Counted from the first letter of the stretch, positions 7,604 to 20,900 are shown. The stretch: DNA of 64,000 nucleotides from Congeria kusceri (GCA_027627225.1 CM051029.1:11627823-11691822); one strand, 5' to 3'. The notes: generated from the sequence alone by a model not told the origin. Numbers and translations are program-made.

Positions 7604-7765
7604 ATATATGTTGTATGTTATATTTTGCATTTTGTGTTCGTAGAAACTACTGTTGGGTCGATGGTCAGCTACATGCAGGTCATTCAGTGTGAGTTCTACT
7701 TGTGCGTTCCCCGCCAAGCCCAATATGTCGAAATTTACATGAGTACTGTTATTGTCAGGGACATG
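7604..7765 (-). pseudogene. Ig-like fragment, first recognisable exon
   Basis: The minus-strand open stretch NFDILGLAGNAQVELTL, then NDLHVADHRPNSSFYEH and NITYNIY, resembles strands E-G of a V-type Ig domain (L-T-L-N-D-L-x-V-x-D). The cysteine and tyrosine of the D-x-G-x-Y-x-C motif are not intact. An upstream frame (SCDMSLTITV) may hold the earlier part. A GTACCT donor is possible but would be phase 0, unlike the other exons, so this is the weakest of the Ig calls. Confidence 0.35.
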
Positions 7766-8118
7766 TCACATGACTGCACTAATTGAAAACGAGTGTTTTG
7801 TGTATGAGAAGGTTGCTCGTACTCAACACGTTTTGAGGCCACCACTTCATACTTTTTACTTGAATATTTTGATAAAATAAGACTAAGAACAGGGCAAAAT
7901 TTAAAACGAATCTTAGATAATTTTCGCAACTAAATATGTGTTTATCTAAATAGCAATAAAAATAAAGTGGCATTAAAAACTCATCATTAATATCAATATC
8001 ATGATTATCAATATCATAATTATCATCGTCAATGTCGGTACCATTACTAATATGTTAGTAGATGATGGAATTGTTTCATTGTTTCATTGGAGTATTAGTA
8101 GCATCAGTTGTATCATAA

Positions 8119-8159
8119 TCCTCCTCCTCCTCCTCCTCCTCCTCCTCCTCATCATCATC

Positions 8160-8191
<32 letters not shown>

Positions 8192-8201
8192 CATCAACAA
8201 T

Positions 8202-8232
<31 letters not shown>

Positions 8233-8562
8233 CGATCACCATCACCATCACCGTCATTAGCATCAGCATCAGCATCAACATCAACAGCAACATCATCATC
8301 ATCATCATCATCATCATCATTATCAAAGCCATCAAGAAATTCTGTATCATTATCTTTTTCATCATTGTCATCGTCACATTCACCATAATCAACATCATCA
8401 TTATAATCATTATCATCATCGTCATCATCACCATCATCATCATCATCATTATCATACCAAGTTCGTTATCAGTATCTGTTTCATTATCATCTTCTTCATC
8501 GTCATCGTCGTCGTCATCATCGTCATTATTATCATCATCATCAGCAGCAGCAGTGTCATCAT
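8119..8562. repeat. TCC/ATC microsatellite block 2, unit 1
   Basis: A pure TCC run (8119-8150) leads into ATC tracts interrupted by GCATCA, ACATCA and CGTCATC variants, and it ends with CAGCAGCAG. Translations give poly-Ile/Leu/Ser or poly-Met/Arg. They are conserved only because the units are recent copies. Confidence 0.95.
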
Positions 8563-8649
8563 TTAGTGCTTAAAACATTTTATTGAAAACGAATGCGGCG
8601 AGAATGAGAAGACTGCTCGTACTCCGTTTAACGAACTAATAATAATATG

Positions 8650-8880
8650 CGCATTGAATTCGGAGATTCTCTTGTACGGCGTATGGGTAGCTACGGTCCC
8701 GCTACGGCCAACTTGCTATTGTAAGTTCTACGGAACAGGAGGTTTACGGAGGGACAACGCGGTCATTTGGCCCGTCTACCGCAAAACTTTGGAGTCTGCC
8801 CGGTTTCTCGGGAACGATACGGCGGAGAGGAGTCGGACCACTTCCAGTAGGAGCTCTTGAAGCTCCCGCGGCTTACCGCA
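8650..8880. other. GC-rich block, origin unknown
   Basis: About 230 bp is clearly richer in GC than its surroundings, with several CCGTA/TACGG words in both orientations. It is open in one plus (8654-8860) and one minus (8763-8978) frame, but neither translation is recognisable. It may be an inserted repeat (SINE or MITE fragment). It recurs in every complete unit. Confidence 0.4.
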
Positions 8881-9697
8881 CAATTCTTGTACAATTCTGT
8901 TTTAGCAGCAATCGCTTTAAAACGATCAAAATTTAGTTTCTGTATTAACATACAAGTATTTCGCAAATACTTATTCAAATTTGGGAATTGTTACAAGTGA
9001 TCTCAATCTATTTGTATTATTGTCATTTATACATGATTAAATATATAATAGAATAACAATCAGTACATCACATACGGTAATTTAACTACTCGTACATTTT
9101 ATTATTTAAGTGTCGTCATCAACTGAGTGGAATGACCTGTGTACTAAATTTAGACGTTTTCGCGGGTTTAACGAAAAAACTAACCTCACTTTATCCTTGA
9201 TTGATATATTTAATCGACGTTTGAATTAAGCATTAAATGCAATCATTGTATTAACATTTTAATATTATAACTAGCTGAATCAAAATGTACTGTATCGGTC
9301 AAGCGCAACCGTATCACAGGTTCTACTCTACTTATAATGCGTTTAAACAATGCTATTCTGATATTTTAGACACTGAATAGCATACTTTACACTGCTCGAA
9401 AAGATGCCTTTATGTTGATTTACTTGACTATTACATTTTCATAAACTTCATGTTTAAAATTTATTCAAAGTTTAATGTGATTTAAAAGTCAAGTTAAAAC
9501 TGTTCAAGTAAACGAAATTTTTCAAGGCGTTTACTAACATACACTTATTTGAATTACTTTGACGTTATACATGTATAATAAGTGTGCTTGTCAGTTACGT
9601 GAATACAAAGCCGTGTTTATTTTTTGTCACTCAGTAATATATTGATATAGGTCTACACAGACATATTCAGGTTTATGCGAGTAATGACGTGGAATAT
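8881..9697. other. AT-rich spacer, no coding signal
   Basis: This segment joins one unit to the next. It contains a 9-bp-arm inverted repeat (ATGCTATTC / GAATAGCAT, about 9351-9382) and no open frame of note on either strand. Confidence 0.6.
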
Positions 9698-12600
9698 ACA
9701 ATATTTATATTTATATTCTCTTTGACCATTTTATTGCGTTAAATCACATTTGGTGTTGCATACTGTAACAATGATATACTAATATTTTAGATTCGCCAAT
9801 ATTTCTGAGCTAGAACCAATTTAGTGTCGCGTCGCCTTGATTTTCCTCTTTTCGGTACTATAAATAGATGTTCGGTCGTACTTAATTCAACAGAGATTCA
9901 AATCACCAATCGAAAACAGACATTATTTTGTTTTTCCCCGCATGGCGTATATTATTTTTAACTTTTTTTTGTTGAACCGATGTATTTACTAGTCATATAT
10001 ATGTTAGATTAGTGTTTTCGATTATTCAAAACAGGTCACGTTTAACGTTCATGCGTCTTCAACCGCTGGCACAACGCGTCTACCTAGAGTCCCAATATGT
10101 TTTTCCAACAGAAAGTTCTAGGATGAAAATGTCCATGCACTCGTTGTGAAGACGTACCAGCTTGGAGTGTCGTTATTTTACAAATTCCTCTTAACATGAT
10201 CCACTGATAAGGTTATTAAAGACATACTGTAACCTTGGAAAATTAAGTATTTTTAACGGGAATGTGTTGTATTTATTGATATGCTTTTGAATTGCGCCTC
10301 TACTTGTGTTGTGATATGTTATAACCTTGCACTAAATTTAAGACATTCTAAAAATAAACTAATAATTCGCATACATGCAAAATAGCCATGCAATATTGAA
10401 AAGAAGCTGTTGATGTATGGTAGTTTAAGATTTTCATATCCCTTTCTTCTAAGATTTTCATGAGTCTTCTATTGGCTGTCGCTAGCCAATTGAAAAATAC
10501 GCATGCACTTTATTGCGATGATAAAATGCCGTTTCAAATGTCCCTTTTCACATTTTTCGGACATACGAGTTAATTTCTTAAAGAAACACAGAAATTCCGG
10601 TATTCAAAACGGCATAAACTATAATTCATTTTTATTCTTACGATGATTTTTTTTAAACACAATGATGTTATAATTATTCCAGCAAACAGTTAAATATAAT
10701 TCATTATTATAAAAGAACAGTTTTATGAGACCAATATTAAATTAAGCAAAGAACTTATTGTATTTTATTTTGTCATGAATTAAGGCCGCATAAAAGGTGA
10801 ACATTGCAAAATTAAGAAATAATTTTCGATTTATCGTTGCTTATCGGCCAATAAACAAAATAACTCCACGTATAATTGTATGTCCGTGTTTACTATTACT
10901 GCAATGTTTGAATGATTATAACGCATTATGAACTACATTTATTAAGCTTTCAATATCTATATCGACATGTGTCAAGCCGAAATATAACACATACAATTTC
11001 ATGAGAAGTTCTGTGTTCAATTAAATAATAGTCTCGTTTAAATAGTAGTTGCATGCAGCTGGCATCAAGGCAAATTTGAACCAGATGGAATTCGTTGACA
11101 AAAGAATGTTCTGACTTTGTTATACATGTTTGTATAGGACTATTGATTCAGAAAGAAGAGATCTGTCTGTATGTTGTTATAGTTGTAAAAGATATACTTA
11201 CTCGTATTTACAATTGTCGTTGCTTTAACGACGTCTGTCTCTTCAGATTTACCAGTGATGTTTCTTGCAAACATTTTAATCAGATACGTTGTCACCGAGT
11301 GCAATCCAGCAAAAGTTTAATTTTTAAAATAAGTCGACAAATTCACGTCAGTGCATGCATTTGTGGAATACTTATTTTTACAATGTATAACACAGGTCTG
11401 TTCTTCATCACCATTGAATCCTGCTTCCCAGTCAAATGTCAATGAATTTGACCCAAAGGAACATTTTTAACAAGTCAAACTTGGATAACGTCGAAGGATT
11501 ACATCAGCAGATCCCTTATATTCATAAACAAGTATTGGATTATTCATAACACAATAATTAATTATGCATCACTATGAGCTCGAAATTCGAACGCCTGTTT
11601 TGCGTTTCTCAGCTCATTGTAAACGCTAACCATGTATCTTCCGAAGTCCACACTATGTAAACTGGAGATATACAGGTTTATTTGCAGTCCATCTGCAGAA
11701 ACAGTAATATTTAGAGCGGCAGGCTGAGAGATTAGTTCCCACGTGGAGCCGTTTAGTCTGTTTCATGAATATGCAGATCTGTGTGGTGTTGGGAATGCCT
11801 TTATTGCATAAGTTTACACCACAGATCCGTTTACTGTCCTCGAGACCGGAGGCGTCAATTGCGATGGTCTCGGAGTACCTGGTAATTTACAGTTGCAGAA
11901 TTTGCCGAGTATACTCGAAAATAAAATATTCGAATCAGTAAATAAAGCGCCAACACGCGATTAAAATATTACAATGTAGTAGTCTAGTAATGTAATTCAC
12001 AAAACCTTGATATATATTACCTTGATACGACACCATCCGTATTTCAAATCAGATATGACTGCAAAGATATCCAAGTAATGCATTACACAAATATAGTGTT
12101 CACATGTTTTTGTTTTCGTTCTTTCATTTCATTGAAGACTGTGTGTAAATCAATTGATATGTGTTTTATTATCGCTTATGTATTCAACTGATTCTCAATC
12201 AATTACAAGTCGGTCAAAGAATCGTGCTGTACAGTTAATCTTTTGAAATCGAACCAGTGCTTACCTAATATTTATATATGAAATATCGACATGTTTATAC
12301 CAATAACAGCAACATCGAAAGTTGTGTCCATTACATTTGTAGCAAAGAATGAAATTCTGGACAACCTAACTTCGAAACATATTCAAAATATATTTCGAAG
12401 TTAGGTTTTCAGATTTAAAATTTTGCCTCTCTAATAAATATTTCGATTTCATGTATATGTGGGATCTGGTTTGCTTAAAGATGTGTAGTACACTTCGACG
12501 TTTTGTTCTTCGATAGCTTTGAGGTGACTTGGCCAAATCTCCTGACCACACGTATTGAAGTTCTGTACAGGCGTTTCCGGTAAACCTTAATTGACAAATT

Positions 12601-13306
12601 ATTAACAACATCGACTTTTTAACAAAGACATGCGTGTGGTGCTACTAATACATTGTTTAATCGTAAACTTTTTGTACAATATAAATTGTACAATATTTAA
12701 AATTTCAATGGAATAATACTAGTTAAACAGTACAATGTGAGTTATAATTATGTTTTTTTTCTTTTATAACAAACTAATTAGCTCAAACAAACCATGCAAG
12801 CTATAACAGACTGTAAATATTAAAAATAATAAATGTATAGAGTTTATTTTAAAAAAAGCAGTACGCAGTGATGTTTAAATATGCAAATCTAGACGAACAC
12901 ACTATTGCTTGCATTGCAGATGACAAAGCTATTGGTATTTATAGTTTTATTCCAAATTTCCCCTTGGGGGAATGTACAGGCATGTGTTGCAGGTGGTGGG
13001 ATACTAACCCTCGTGCATGTCATTCGGAACGTTTCATTTCTTACCGCACGTAACACATAAGAAGTGACTTTGAAATGATCAATTCTGCATTCAGCAACTC
13101 TAGGTGGATCTGAAATATAGGCCATACATGTTCAAATGTACTTAAAAGCAATAGGACATTTTACTAACATTATCAAATGATGTTATAAATACGCATATGG
13201 CATTTAAAGTCATTGAATATAAAATGCTAAAAATGTTATTTGTATTATTGTTATTATTATTTTTTTTTTATTATTAACAGTAGTATAAGTATTATTATAA
13301 GTATTT

Positions 13307-13582
13307 ATTAGTATTAGTATTAGTATTAGTATTATTAGTATTAGTAATAGTATAAGTATTAGTTTTAGTATTAGTATTAGTATTAGTATTAGTATTAGTA
13401 TTAGTATTAGTATTAGTATTAGTGTTAGTATTAGTATAAGTATTAGTATAAGTATTAGTATAAGTATTAGTATTAGTATAAGTATTAGTGTTAGTATTAG
13501 TATAAGTATTAGTATAAGTATTAGTATAAGTATTAGTGTTGGTATTAGTATTAGTATTAGTATTTGTATTAGTATTAGTATT

Positions 13583-13619
<37 letters not shown>

Positions 13620-13968
13620 GAATTTGTATAAGTATAAGTGTTAGTGTTAGTATTAGTATTAGTATTAGTATTAGTGTTAGTGTTAGTGTTAGTCTTAGTA
13701 TAAGTATTAGCATTAGTATTAGCATAAGTATAAGTATTAGTATTAGTATTAGTATAAGTATTAGTGTTAGTGTTAGTATTAGTATTAGTATTAGTGTTAG
13801 TGTTAGTGTTAGTGTTAGTTATAGTATTAGTATTAGTATTAGTATTAGTATTAGTATTAGTATTAGTATTAGTATTAGTATTAGTATTAGTATTAGTATT
13901 AGTATTAGTATTAATATTAGCGTTAGTATTAGTATAAGTATAAATAATAGTATTAGTATTGGTATGAT
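13307..13968. repeat. ATTAGT hexamer satellite, unit 2 (~662 bp)
   Basis: Shorter than in unit 1 and with a regular ATTAGTATAAGT higher-order pattern in the left part (13430-13530). It includes a (ATT)n run of about 30 bases. Confidence 0.93.
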
Positions 13969-14021
13969 TAGTACTATTAGTTTTATTTGTTTGTGTATGT
14001 TTGTTATCCTTATATATATAC

Positions 14022-14052
<31 letters not shown>

Positions 14053-14053
14053 C

Positions 14054-14088
<35 letters not shown>

Positions 14089-14501
14089 CTAACAGTGTTT
14101 AATACATACAAAACATCAGCTGATACATACAGTGTTATAAATGCCTTCACATGTTGAAACATTAGTCGGCGGTAACAGCGTACTGTTAGCTCTGCATGTA
14201 TACACACCAACATCGCCAGTTTGAACGTTCGTTACCATCAATACAGAGGTGCTCTTCGTAGCAGACAAAGGAGTTATCCATGTCATTGTCGGAGAAGATT
14301 TCCCCCACTGCTACATGACAGACTAACAGTTTAATTTTGTAGTGATGCGTATACTCCGTTGACAGTGTTTCCATTGTGAAAAATATATGGCTTACACGGG
14401 AAACCTAAAATGAACTCCTATCTTATATTAAAGGGCAGTATTATTTTTTCAATATTCACATACACAACATATTTACAAAAATGTATTACTTTTATTATAT
14501 A

Positions 14502-14949
14502 CAGTTGAACACCGCAATTTCGAACACCGTTAATTCGAATTAATCGCTTTTTCAAACTATGTTTCCCGTCCCGATTTTTTGCCTTCTTTATTTAACTATA
14601 ATAGCAATAGTTAATGTCTATCAAAGGTGTGATTACTCAAATCAGTCGTCGATCGGTGAAGTATTTGCACCTTCCGTTGTTCTCGAGTTAAACGAGTGAT
14701 GATTGGCGCGTGGGTAAATTATCAACATTAGTTTGATATACGGCAGAGAAATCTAATTGTGAGTAACAAACAATGCCGACTACTTTGCAATATTTACACT
14801 GCTGTTTACGAACCTTCGAATATCCACATGTTGTCATTTAATACAACTTTTAAATTATTAGTACAATAGAGAACATTGCTATTTCGAACTTTCCTATTTC
14901 GAATTATTTTCGTCGGTCCCAACGACTTCGAAATAGCGGAGTTCAACTG
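14502..14949. mobile_element. pogo/Tigger-like MITE, unit 2, internally deleted (448 bp)
   Basis: It has the same termini and TA flanks as at 4977-5538. Bases equivalent to 5091-5204 are missing, joining GTTAAT directly to GTCTAT. Only one base of homology exists at the breakpoints. Confidence 0.85.
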
Positions 14950-15680
14950 TACACAGTAAATTATATGTCATATACTTTGTTATTAACACAGGAATATTAT
15001 ATTGATATAATAAGATTTGCTTACGTAATATATCTATCAGCGGTGTTGGGTTAGACATGATCTGTCCGTATACGTTGGATAATTTGCAATATATCATCTG
15101 CTGTTGGAGTGAATGTCAAATGACTGGTTTTCACCTCACTGGATGAAATGCTATAAGTACTGTGGTGGCGAATGTTGTTATATCTGTGTCATCACTATAG
15201 TAGCCAGTGGTTATATTGTCGGTGTACCAGCTTATGACTATGCTGGTTCTGACATTGTCCAGTAAGGAAACCTTTTCAACTCTGGTATTCATTGCCACGT
15301 AACTTACTGGAACTGAACATGTATAGAAATGGGTGATACGTGACAATTTCAGCAATTGACAGACTGAGTAAAGGGTATTGCACAAATCCTTTACTTTAAC
15401 AACACACGCGACATGTTTACATTTGGACGATTATGATTAACAAATCAAAATATATATTTAGACTAATTGACTACCTGCGTATAGTACCGTTATGGAAGCC
15501 TTGTTTTGTGTACCCACTATAAAGCACCCGTATTCAGGGGCGGGCCAGGATTTCGAGTTGGCGCGGGGGGGGGGGCGTAAACTTTTGATCGCGCAGTTAT
15601 AAACCCTCAAGTGGTATGTGGGTCTGCAGTGATCATCTGCAGAGCCGTATCCAAAATATAGGATACATCTTTGCACATGA

Positions 15681-15796
15681 TCATAATCATCGTCGTCGTC
15701 GCCATCATCATCATCGTCATCATCATCATCATCATCATCATCATCGTCGTCATCATCATCATCATCATAATCACTATCATCATCGTCATCAACATT

Positions 15797-15845
<49 letters not shown>

Positions 15846-15951
15846 CCATGATGATGATCATCATCATTATCATCACCATCATCATCATCATCATCATCAT
15901 CATATTCATCATATTCATTTTCATCATCATCATAATGATCATCATCGTCAT
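15681..15951. repeat. (ATC)n block 1, unit 2
   Basis: Same structure as 6269-6548, including the central ATG/ATC palindrome, with different tract lengths. Confidence 0.93.
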
Positions 15952-16732
15952 AACCAAATGCACTTTATTTAACTGAATAAATCAATACTTCACCATATAT
16001 TCGAAAGACATGTTGGTTCATCTGTATGTCATACACCTGCTTTGGCAGTAAATTATCCAGGTTTGATGTATCTGTCCACTAAATTGTATTTGACATTTAC
16101 CGTTATATGTATCTTTAAAAATATATAATTCGTAGCTGGCTTTTCGAAGTGTATGTAATTATATAACACGTTCACAGTCATGTTCATCAAATGTCTGGAA
16201 ATGTGCTATTCACTGTTTTTTTTTATCGAACCGAATTAACGGACAAACAAACGAACATGATTTTTACAAGAAGTATTATGAAAGATACTCGTACGACTGC
16301 GTCGACAAATGTTGCCGGAACAAATTTGAAATCGCCAGGATTTGGAGCCAACGTTTTGGACACTCCTCAACTTTATCATTTGACATCTTTTTTTATGAAT
16401 GCTTAACAAAATATGTAATTCGGTTTTATTGCTAATTAAACATTGAACAAAAGTTGTGTAGATTTAGATTTTTGGGAACTAAACAACTTATTGAGCCAAA
16501 GCTGTTTATACTCGAAAGTATGCATTGATTTGACTTGAATTTCGACTTTAAATCATAATTATTCGAAACGTATAAACGTCATTTTTATGGTATCCTGTGC
16601 CAACGGTCGTGGGTGTATTGCATTTGTCATGTTTATATAATATAGGAATTTAAAAAAGAAAACAATATTATCCCAAAATAAAGGTATTTATACCCATTGT
16701 CTATAGTTTATCTTTTTCGAAGAACTTATGAA

Positions 16733-16960
16733 CTTTGACGCCGGTGCTACGGTGTACGTAAGACATTGTAGGGGGGCGGGCTAGGTCGGGTATGTTTAAA
16801 TGAAGTTGATATGTTTTTTTACCAAATTTAGAGAGCAATGCTAGCGAAAAAAAGTTCGCACATTTTTCCAGTTTTTGTCGTTGTATATACGCTCTTAGAT
16901 GTATTGTCCGTGCGCAGGGTGCGCCATTCCCCCCCCCCCCCCCCCTTGGATCCGCTAGTG
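16733..16960 (-). mobile_element. CACTAGCGGATCC transposon remnant, unit 2
   Basis: Same remnant as 7330-7556; C run of 17. Confidence 0.4.
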
Positions 16961-17522
16961 ATATTCGCACAGTTTGTCTGTGTCGTAAACTCAAGATCAT
17001 GAGGTACATATATGTTGTATGTTATATTTTGCATTTTGTGTTCGTAGAAACTACTGTTGGGTCGATGGTCAGCTACATGCAGGTCATTCAGTGTGAGTTC
17101 TACTTGTGCGTTCCCCGCCAAGCCCAATATGTCGAAATTTACATGAGTACTGTTATTGTCAGGGACATGTCACATGACTGCACTAATTGAAAACGAGTGT
17201 TTTGTGTATGAGAAGGTTGCTCGTACTCAACACGTTTTGAGGCCACCACTTCATACTTTTTACTTGAATATTTTGATAAAATAAGACTAAGAACAGGGCA
17301 AAATTTAAAACGAATCTTAGATAATTTTCGCAACTAAATATGTGTTTATCTAAATAGCAATAAAAATAAAGTGGCATTAAAAACTCATCATTAATATCAA
17401 TATCATGATTATCAATATCATAATTATCATCGTCAATGTCGGTACCATTACTAATATGTTAGTAGATGATGGAATTGTTTCATTGTTTCATTGGAGTATT
17501 AGTAGCATCAGTTGTATCATAA

Positions 17523-17551
17523 TCCTCCTCCTCCTCCTCCTCCTCCTCATC

Positions 17552-17583
<32 letters not shown>

Positions 17584-17593
17584 CATCAACAAT

Positions 17594-17624
<31 letters not shown>

Positions 17625-17954
17625 CGATCACCATCACCATCACCGTCATTAGCATCAGCATCAGCATCAACATCAACAGCAACATCATCATCATCATCAT
17701 CATCATCATCATTATCAAAGCCATCAAGAAATTCTGTATCATTATCTTTTTCATCATTGTCATCGTCACATTCACCATAATCAACATCATCATTATAATC
17801 ATTATCATCATCGTCATCATCACCATCATCATCATCATCATTATCATACCAAGTTCGTTATCAGTATCTGTTTCATTATCATCTTCTTCATCGTCATCGT
17901 CGTCGTCATCATCGTCATTATTATCATCATCATCAGCAGCAGCAGTGTCATCAT
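17523..17954. repeat. TCC/ATC block 2, unit 2
   Basis: TCC run followed by ATC tracts and a CAGCAGCAG end; shortest version of the block. Confidence 0.93.
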
Positions 17955-20900
17955 TTAGTGCTTAAAACATTTTATTGAAAACGAATGCGGCGAGAATGAG
18001 AAGACTGCTCGTACTCCGTGTAACGAACTAATAATAATATGCGCATTGAATTCGGAGATTCTCTTGTACGGCGTATGGGTAGCTACGGTCCCGCTACGGC
18101 CAACTTGCTATTGTAAGTTCTACGGAACAGGAGGTTTACGGAGGGACAACGCGGTCATTTGGCCCGTCTACCGCAAAACTTTGGAGTCTGCCCGGTTTCT
18201 CGGGAACGATACGGCGGAGAGGAGTCGGACCACTTCCAGTAGGAGCTCTTGAAGCTCCCGCGGCTTACCGCACAATTCTTGTACAATTCTGTTTTAGCAG
18301 CAATCGCTTTAAAACGATCAAAATTTAGTTTCTGTATTAACATACAAGTATTTCGCAAATACTTATTCAAATTTGGGAATTGTTACAAGTGATCTCAATC
18401 TATTTGTATTATTGTCATTTATACATGATTAAATATATAATAGAATAACAATCAGTACATCACATACGGTAATTTAACTACTCGTACATTTTATTATTTA
18501 AGTGTCGTCATCAACTGAGTGGAATGACCTGTGTACTAAATTTAGACGTTTTCGCGGGTTTAACGAAAAAACTAACCTCACTTTATCCTTGATTGATATA
18601 TTTAATCGACGTTTGAATTAAGCATTAAATGCAATCATTGTATTAACATTTTAATATTATAACTAGCTGAATCAAAATGTACTGTATCGGTCAAGCGCAA
18701 CCGTATCACAGGTTCTACTCTACTTATAATGCGTTTAAACAATGCTATTCTGATATTTTAGACACTGAATAGCATACTTTACACTGCTCGAAAAGATGCC
18801 TTTATGTTGATTTACTTGACTATTACATTTTCATAAACTTCATGTTTAAAATTTATTCAAAGTTTAATGTGATTTAAAAGTCAAGTTAAAACTGTTCAAG
18901 TAAACGAAATTTTTCAAGGCGTTTACTAACATACACTTATTTGAATTACTTTGACGTTATACATGTATAATAAGTGTGCTTGTCAGTTACGTGAATACAA
19001 AGCCGTGTTTATTTTTTGTCACTCAGTAATATATTGATATAGGTCTACACAGACATATTCAGGTTTATGCGAGTAATGACGTGGAATATACAATATTTAT
19101 ATTTATATTCTCTTTGACCATTTTATTGCGTTAAATCACATTTGGTGTTGCATACTGTAACAATGATATACTAATATTTTAGATTCGCCAATATTTCTGA
19201 GCTAGAACCAATTTAGTGTCGCGTCGCCTTGATTTTCCTCTTTTCGGTACTATAAATAGATGTTCGGTCGTACTTAATTCAACAGAGATTCAAATCACCA
19301 ATCGAAAACAGACATTATTTTGTTTTTCCCCGCATGGCGTATATTATTTTTAACTTTTTTTTGTTGAACCGATGTATTTACTAGTCATATATATGTTAGA
19401 TTAGTGTTTTCGATTATTCAAAACAGGTCACGTTTAACGTTCATGCGTCTTCAACCGCTGGCACAACGCGTCTACCTAGAGTCCCAATATGTTTTTCCAA
19501 CAGAAAGTTCTAGGACGAAAATGTCCATGCACTCGTTGTGAAGACGTACCAGCTTGGAGTGTCGTTATTTTACAAATTCCTCTTAACATGATCCACTGAT
19601 AAGGTTATTAAAGACATACTGTAACCTTGGAAAATTAAGTATTTTTAACGGGAATGTGTTGTATTTATTGATATGCTTTTGAATTGCGCCTCTACTTGTG
19701 TTGTGATATGTTATAACCTTGCACTAAATTTAAGACATTCTAAAAATAAACTAATAATTCGCATACATGCAAAATAGCCATGCAATATTGAAAAGAAGCT
19801 GTTGATGTATGGTAGTTTAAGATTTTCATATCCCTTTCTTCTAAGATTTTCATGAGTCTTCTATTGGCTGTCGCTAGCCAATTGAAAAATACGCATGCAC
19901 TTTATTGCGATGATAAAATGCCGTTTCAAATGTCCCTTTTCACATTTTTCGGACATACGAGTTAATTTCTTAAAGAAACACAGAAATTCCGGTATTCAAA
20001 ACGGCATAAACTATAATTCATTTTTATTCTTACGATGATTTTTTTAAAACACAATGATGTTATAATTATTCCAGCAAACAGTTAAATATAATTCATTATT
20101 ATAAAAGAACAGTTTTATGAGACCAATATTAAATTAAGCAAAGAACTTATTGTATTTTATTTTGTCATGAATTAAGGCCGCATAAAAGGTGAACATTGCA
20201 AAATTAAGAAATAATTTTCGATTTATCGTTGCTTATCGGCCAATAAACAAAATAACTCCACGTATAATTGTATGTCCGTGTTTACTATTACTGCAATGTT
20301 TGAATGATTATAACGCATTATGAACTACATTTATTAAGCTTTCAATATCTATATCGACATGTGTCAAGCCGAAATATAACACATACAATTTCATGAGAAG
20401 TTCTGTGTTCAATTAAATAATAGTCTCGTTTAAATAGTAGTTGCATGCAGCTGGCATCAAGGCAAATTTGAACCAGATGGAATTCGTTGACAAAAGAATG
20501 TTCTGACTTTGTTATACATGTTTGTATAGGACTATTGATTCAGAAAGAAGAGATCTGTCTGTATGTTGTTATAGTTGTAAAAGATATACTTACTCGTATT
20601 TACAATTGTCGTTGCTTTAACGACGTCTGTCTCTTCAGATTTACCAGTGATGTTTCTTGCAAACATTTTAATCAGATACGTTGTCACCGAGTGCAATCCA
20701 GCAAAAGTTTAATTTTTAAAATAAGTCGACAAATTCACGTCAGTGCATGCATTTGTGGAATACTTATTTTTACAATGTATAACACAGGTCTGTTCTTCAT
20801 CACCATTGAATCCTGCTTCCCAGTCAAATGTCAATGAATTTGACCCAAAGGAACATTTTTAACAAGTCAAACTTGGATAACGTCGAAGGATTACATCAGC

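Larger units (their letters stand above)
622..7765 (-). pseudogene. Decayed Ig/FN3 receptor gene, unit 1 (unprocessed pseudogene)
   Basis: This is the span of eight minus-strand coding remnants described separately below. In gene order they are Ig-like, Ig, Ig, Ig, Ig fragment, cysteine-less Ig, FN3 and a putative tail. Introns are retained, so it arose by DNA duplication and not by retroposition. Intron phases at visible junctions are all 1, as in Ig-superfamily genes whose domains are encoded by symmetric exons. Most exons carry stop codons or frameshifts present in all units. Nephrin-type or other Ig-FN3 adhesion receptors are the nearest known architecture. The exact family is not identifiable by eye, and no signal peptide or convincing membrane span was located. 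Confidence 0.6.
1..9697. repeat. Tandem unit 1 (9697 bp, most divergent)
   Basis: This is the longest unit, mainly because its ATTAGT satellite (3608-4440) is about 170 bp longer than in the others. It carries many private variants: A instead of T at 745 (CCCATTC against CCCTTTC), G instead of C at 900, two T missing near 1626, T at 1709 where other units have A (CACCTTTG against CACCATTG), and a changed stretch near 3148-3158. Together with unit 7 it has G at 2911 and T at 5040, which differ from units 2-6. Full sub-annotation is given in the entries within 1-9697; the same layout applies to every unit. Confidence 0.95.
10319..17169 (-). pseudogene. Decayed Ig/FN3 receptor gene, unit 2
   Basis: Exon remnants in gene order: Ig-like 17008-17169, Ig 15025-15312, Ig 14151-14374, intact Ig 12903-13109, Ig fragment 12450-12585, cysteine-less Ig 11573-11878, FN3 11202-11514, tail 10319-10603. 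The FN3 halves are in one frame here, interrupted only by TAA at 11319-11317. All other lesions are as in unit 1. The tail reads GYENLKLP with LRRK before it. Confidence 0.6.
9698..19089. repeat. Tandem unit 2 (9392 bp, deletion subtype)
   Basis: This unit has the 114-bp internal MITE deletion and G at 15461, both shared only with unit 4. It keeps T at 10124, shared only with unit 1. Internal landmarks: TATA-like site 9859-9867, hairpin 12363-12407, TA run 14013-14088, poly-G transposon remnant 15534-15662 (G run of 11), poly-C remnant 16733-16960 (C run of 17), GC-rich block 18042-18272. Confidence 0.95.

Noticed and set aside
7298..7723. Single 141-codon minus-strand frame crossing from the Ig-like piece into the G run and beyond
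   Set aside because: The frame reads through a transposon remnant and a homopolymer of variable length, and it is broken in units where the run length differs. Only the part above 7604 is credible.
8001..8573. 190-residue plus-strand frame rich in I and S, and its minus-strand M/R counterpart
   Set aside because: It is built from TCC/ATC repeats. The opening part has no recognisable domain, and conservation only reflects recent copying of the units.
11095..11445. 116-codon plus-strand frame, present in units 2-7
   Set aside because: It overlaps the FN3 relic on the opposite strand, which has a real domain signature and splice donor. The frame is absent in unit 1 and its translation is not recognisable.
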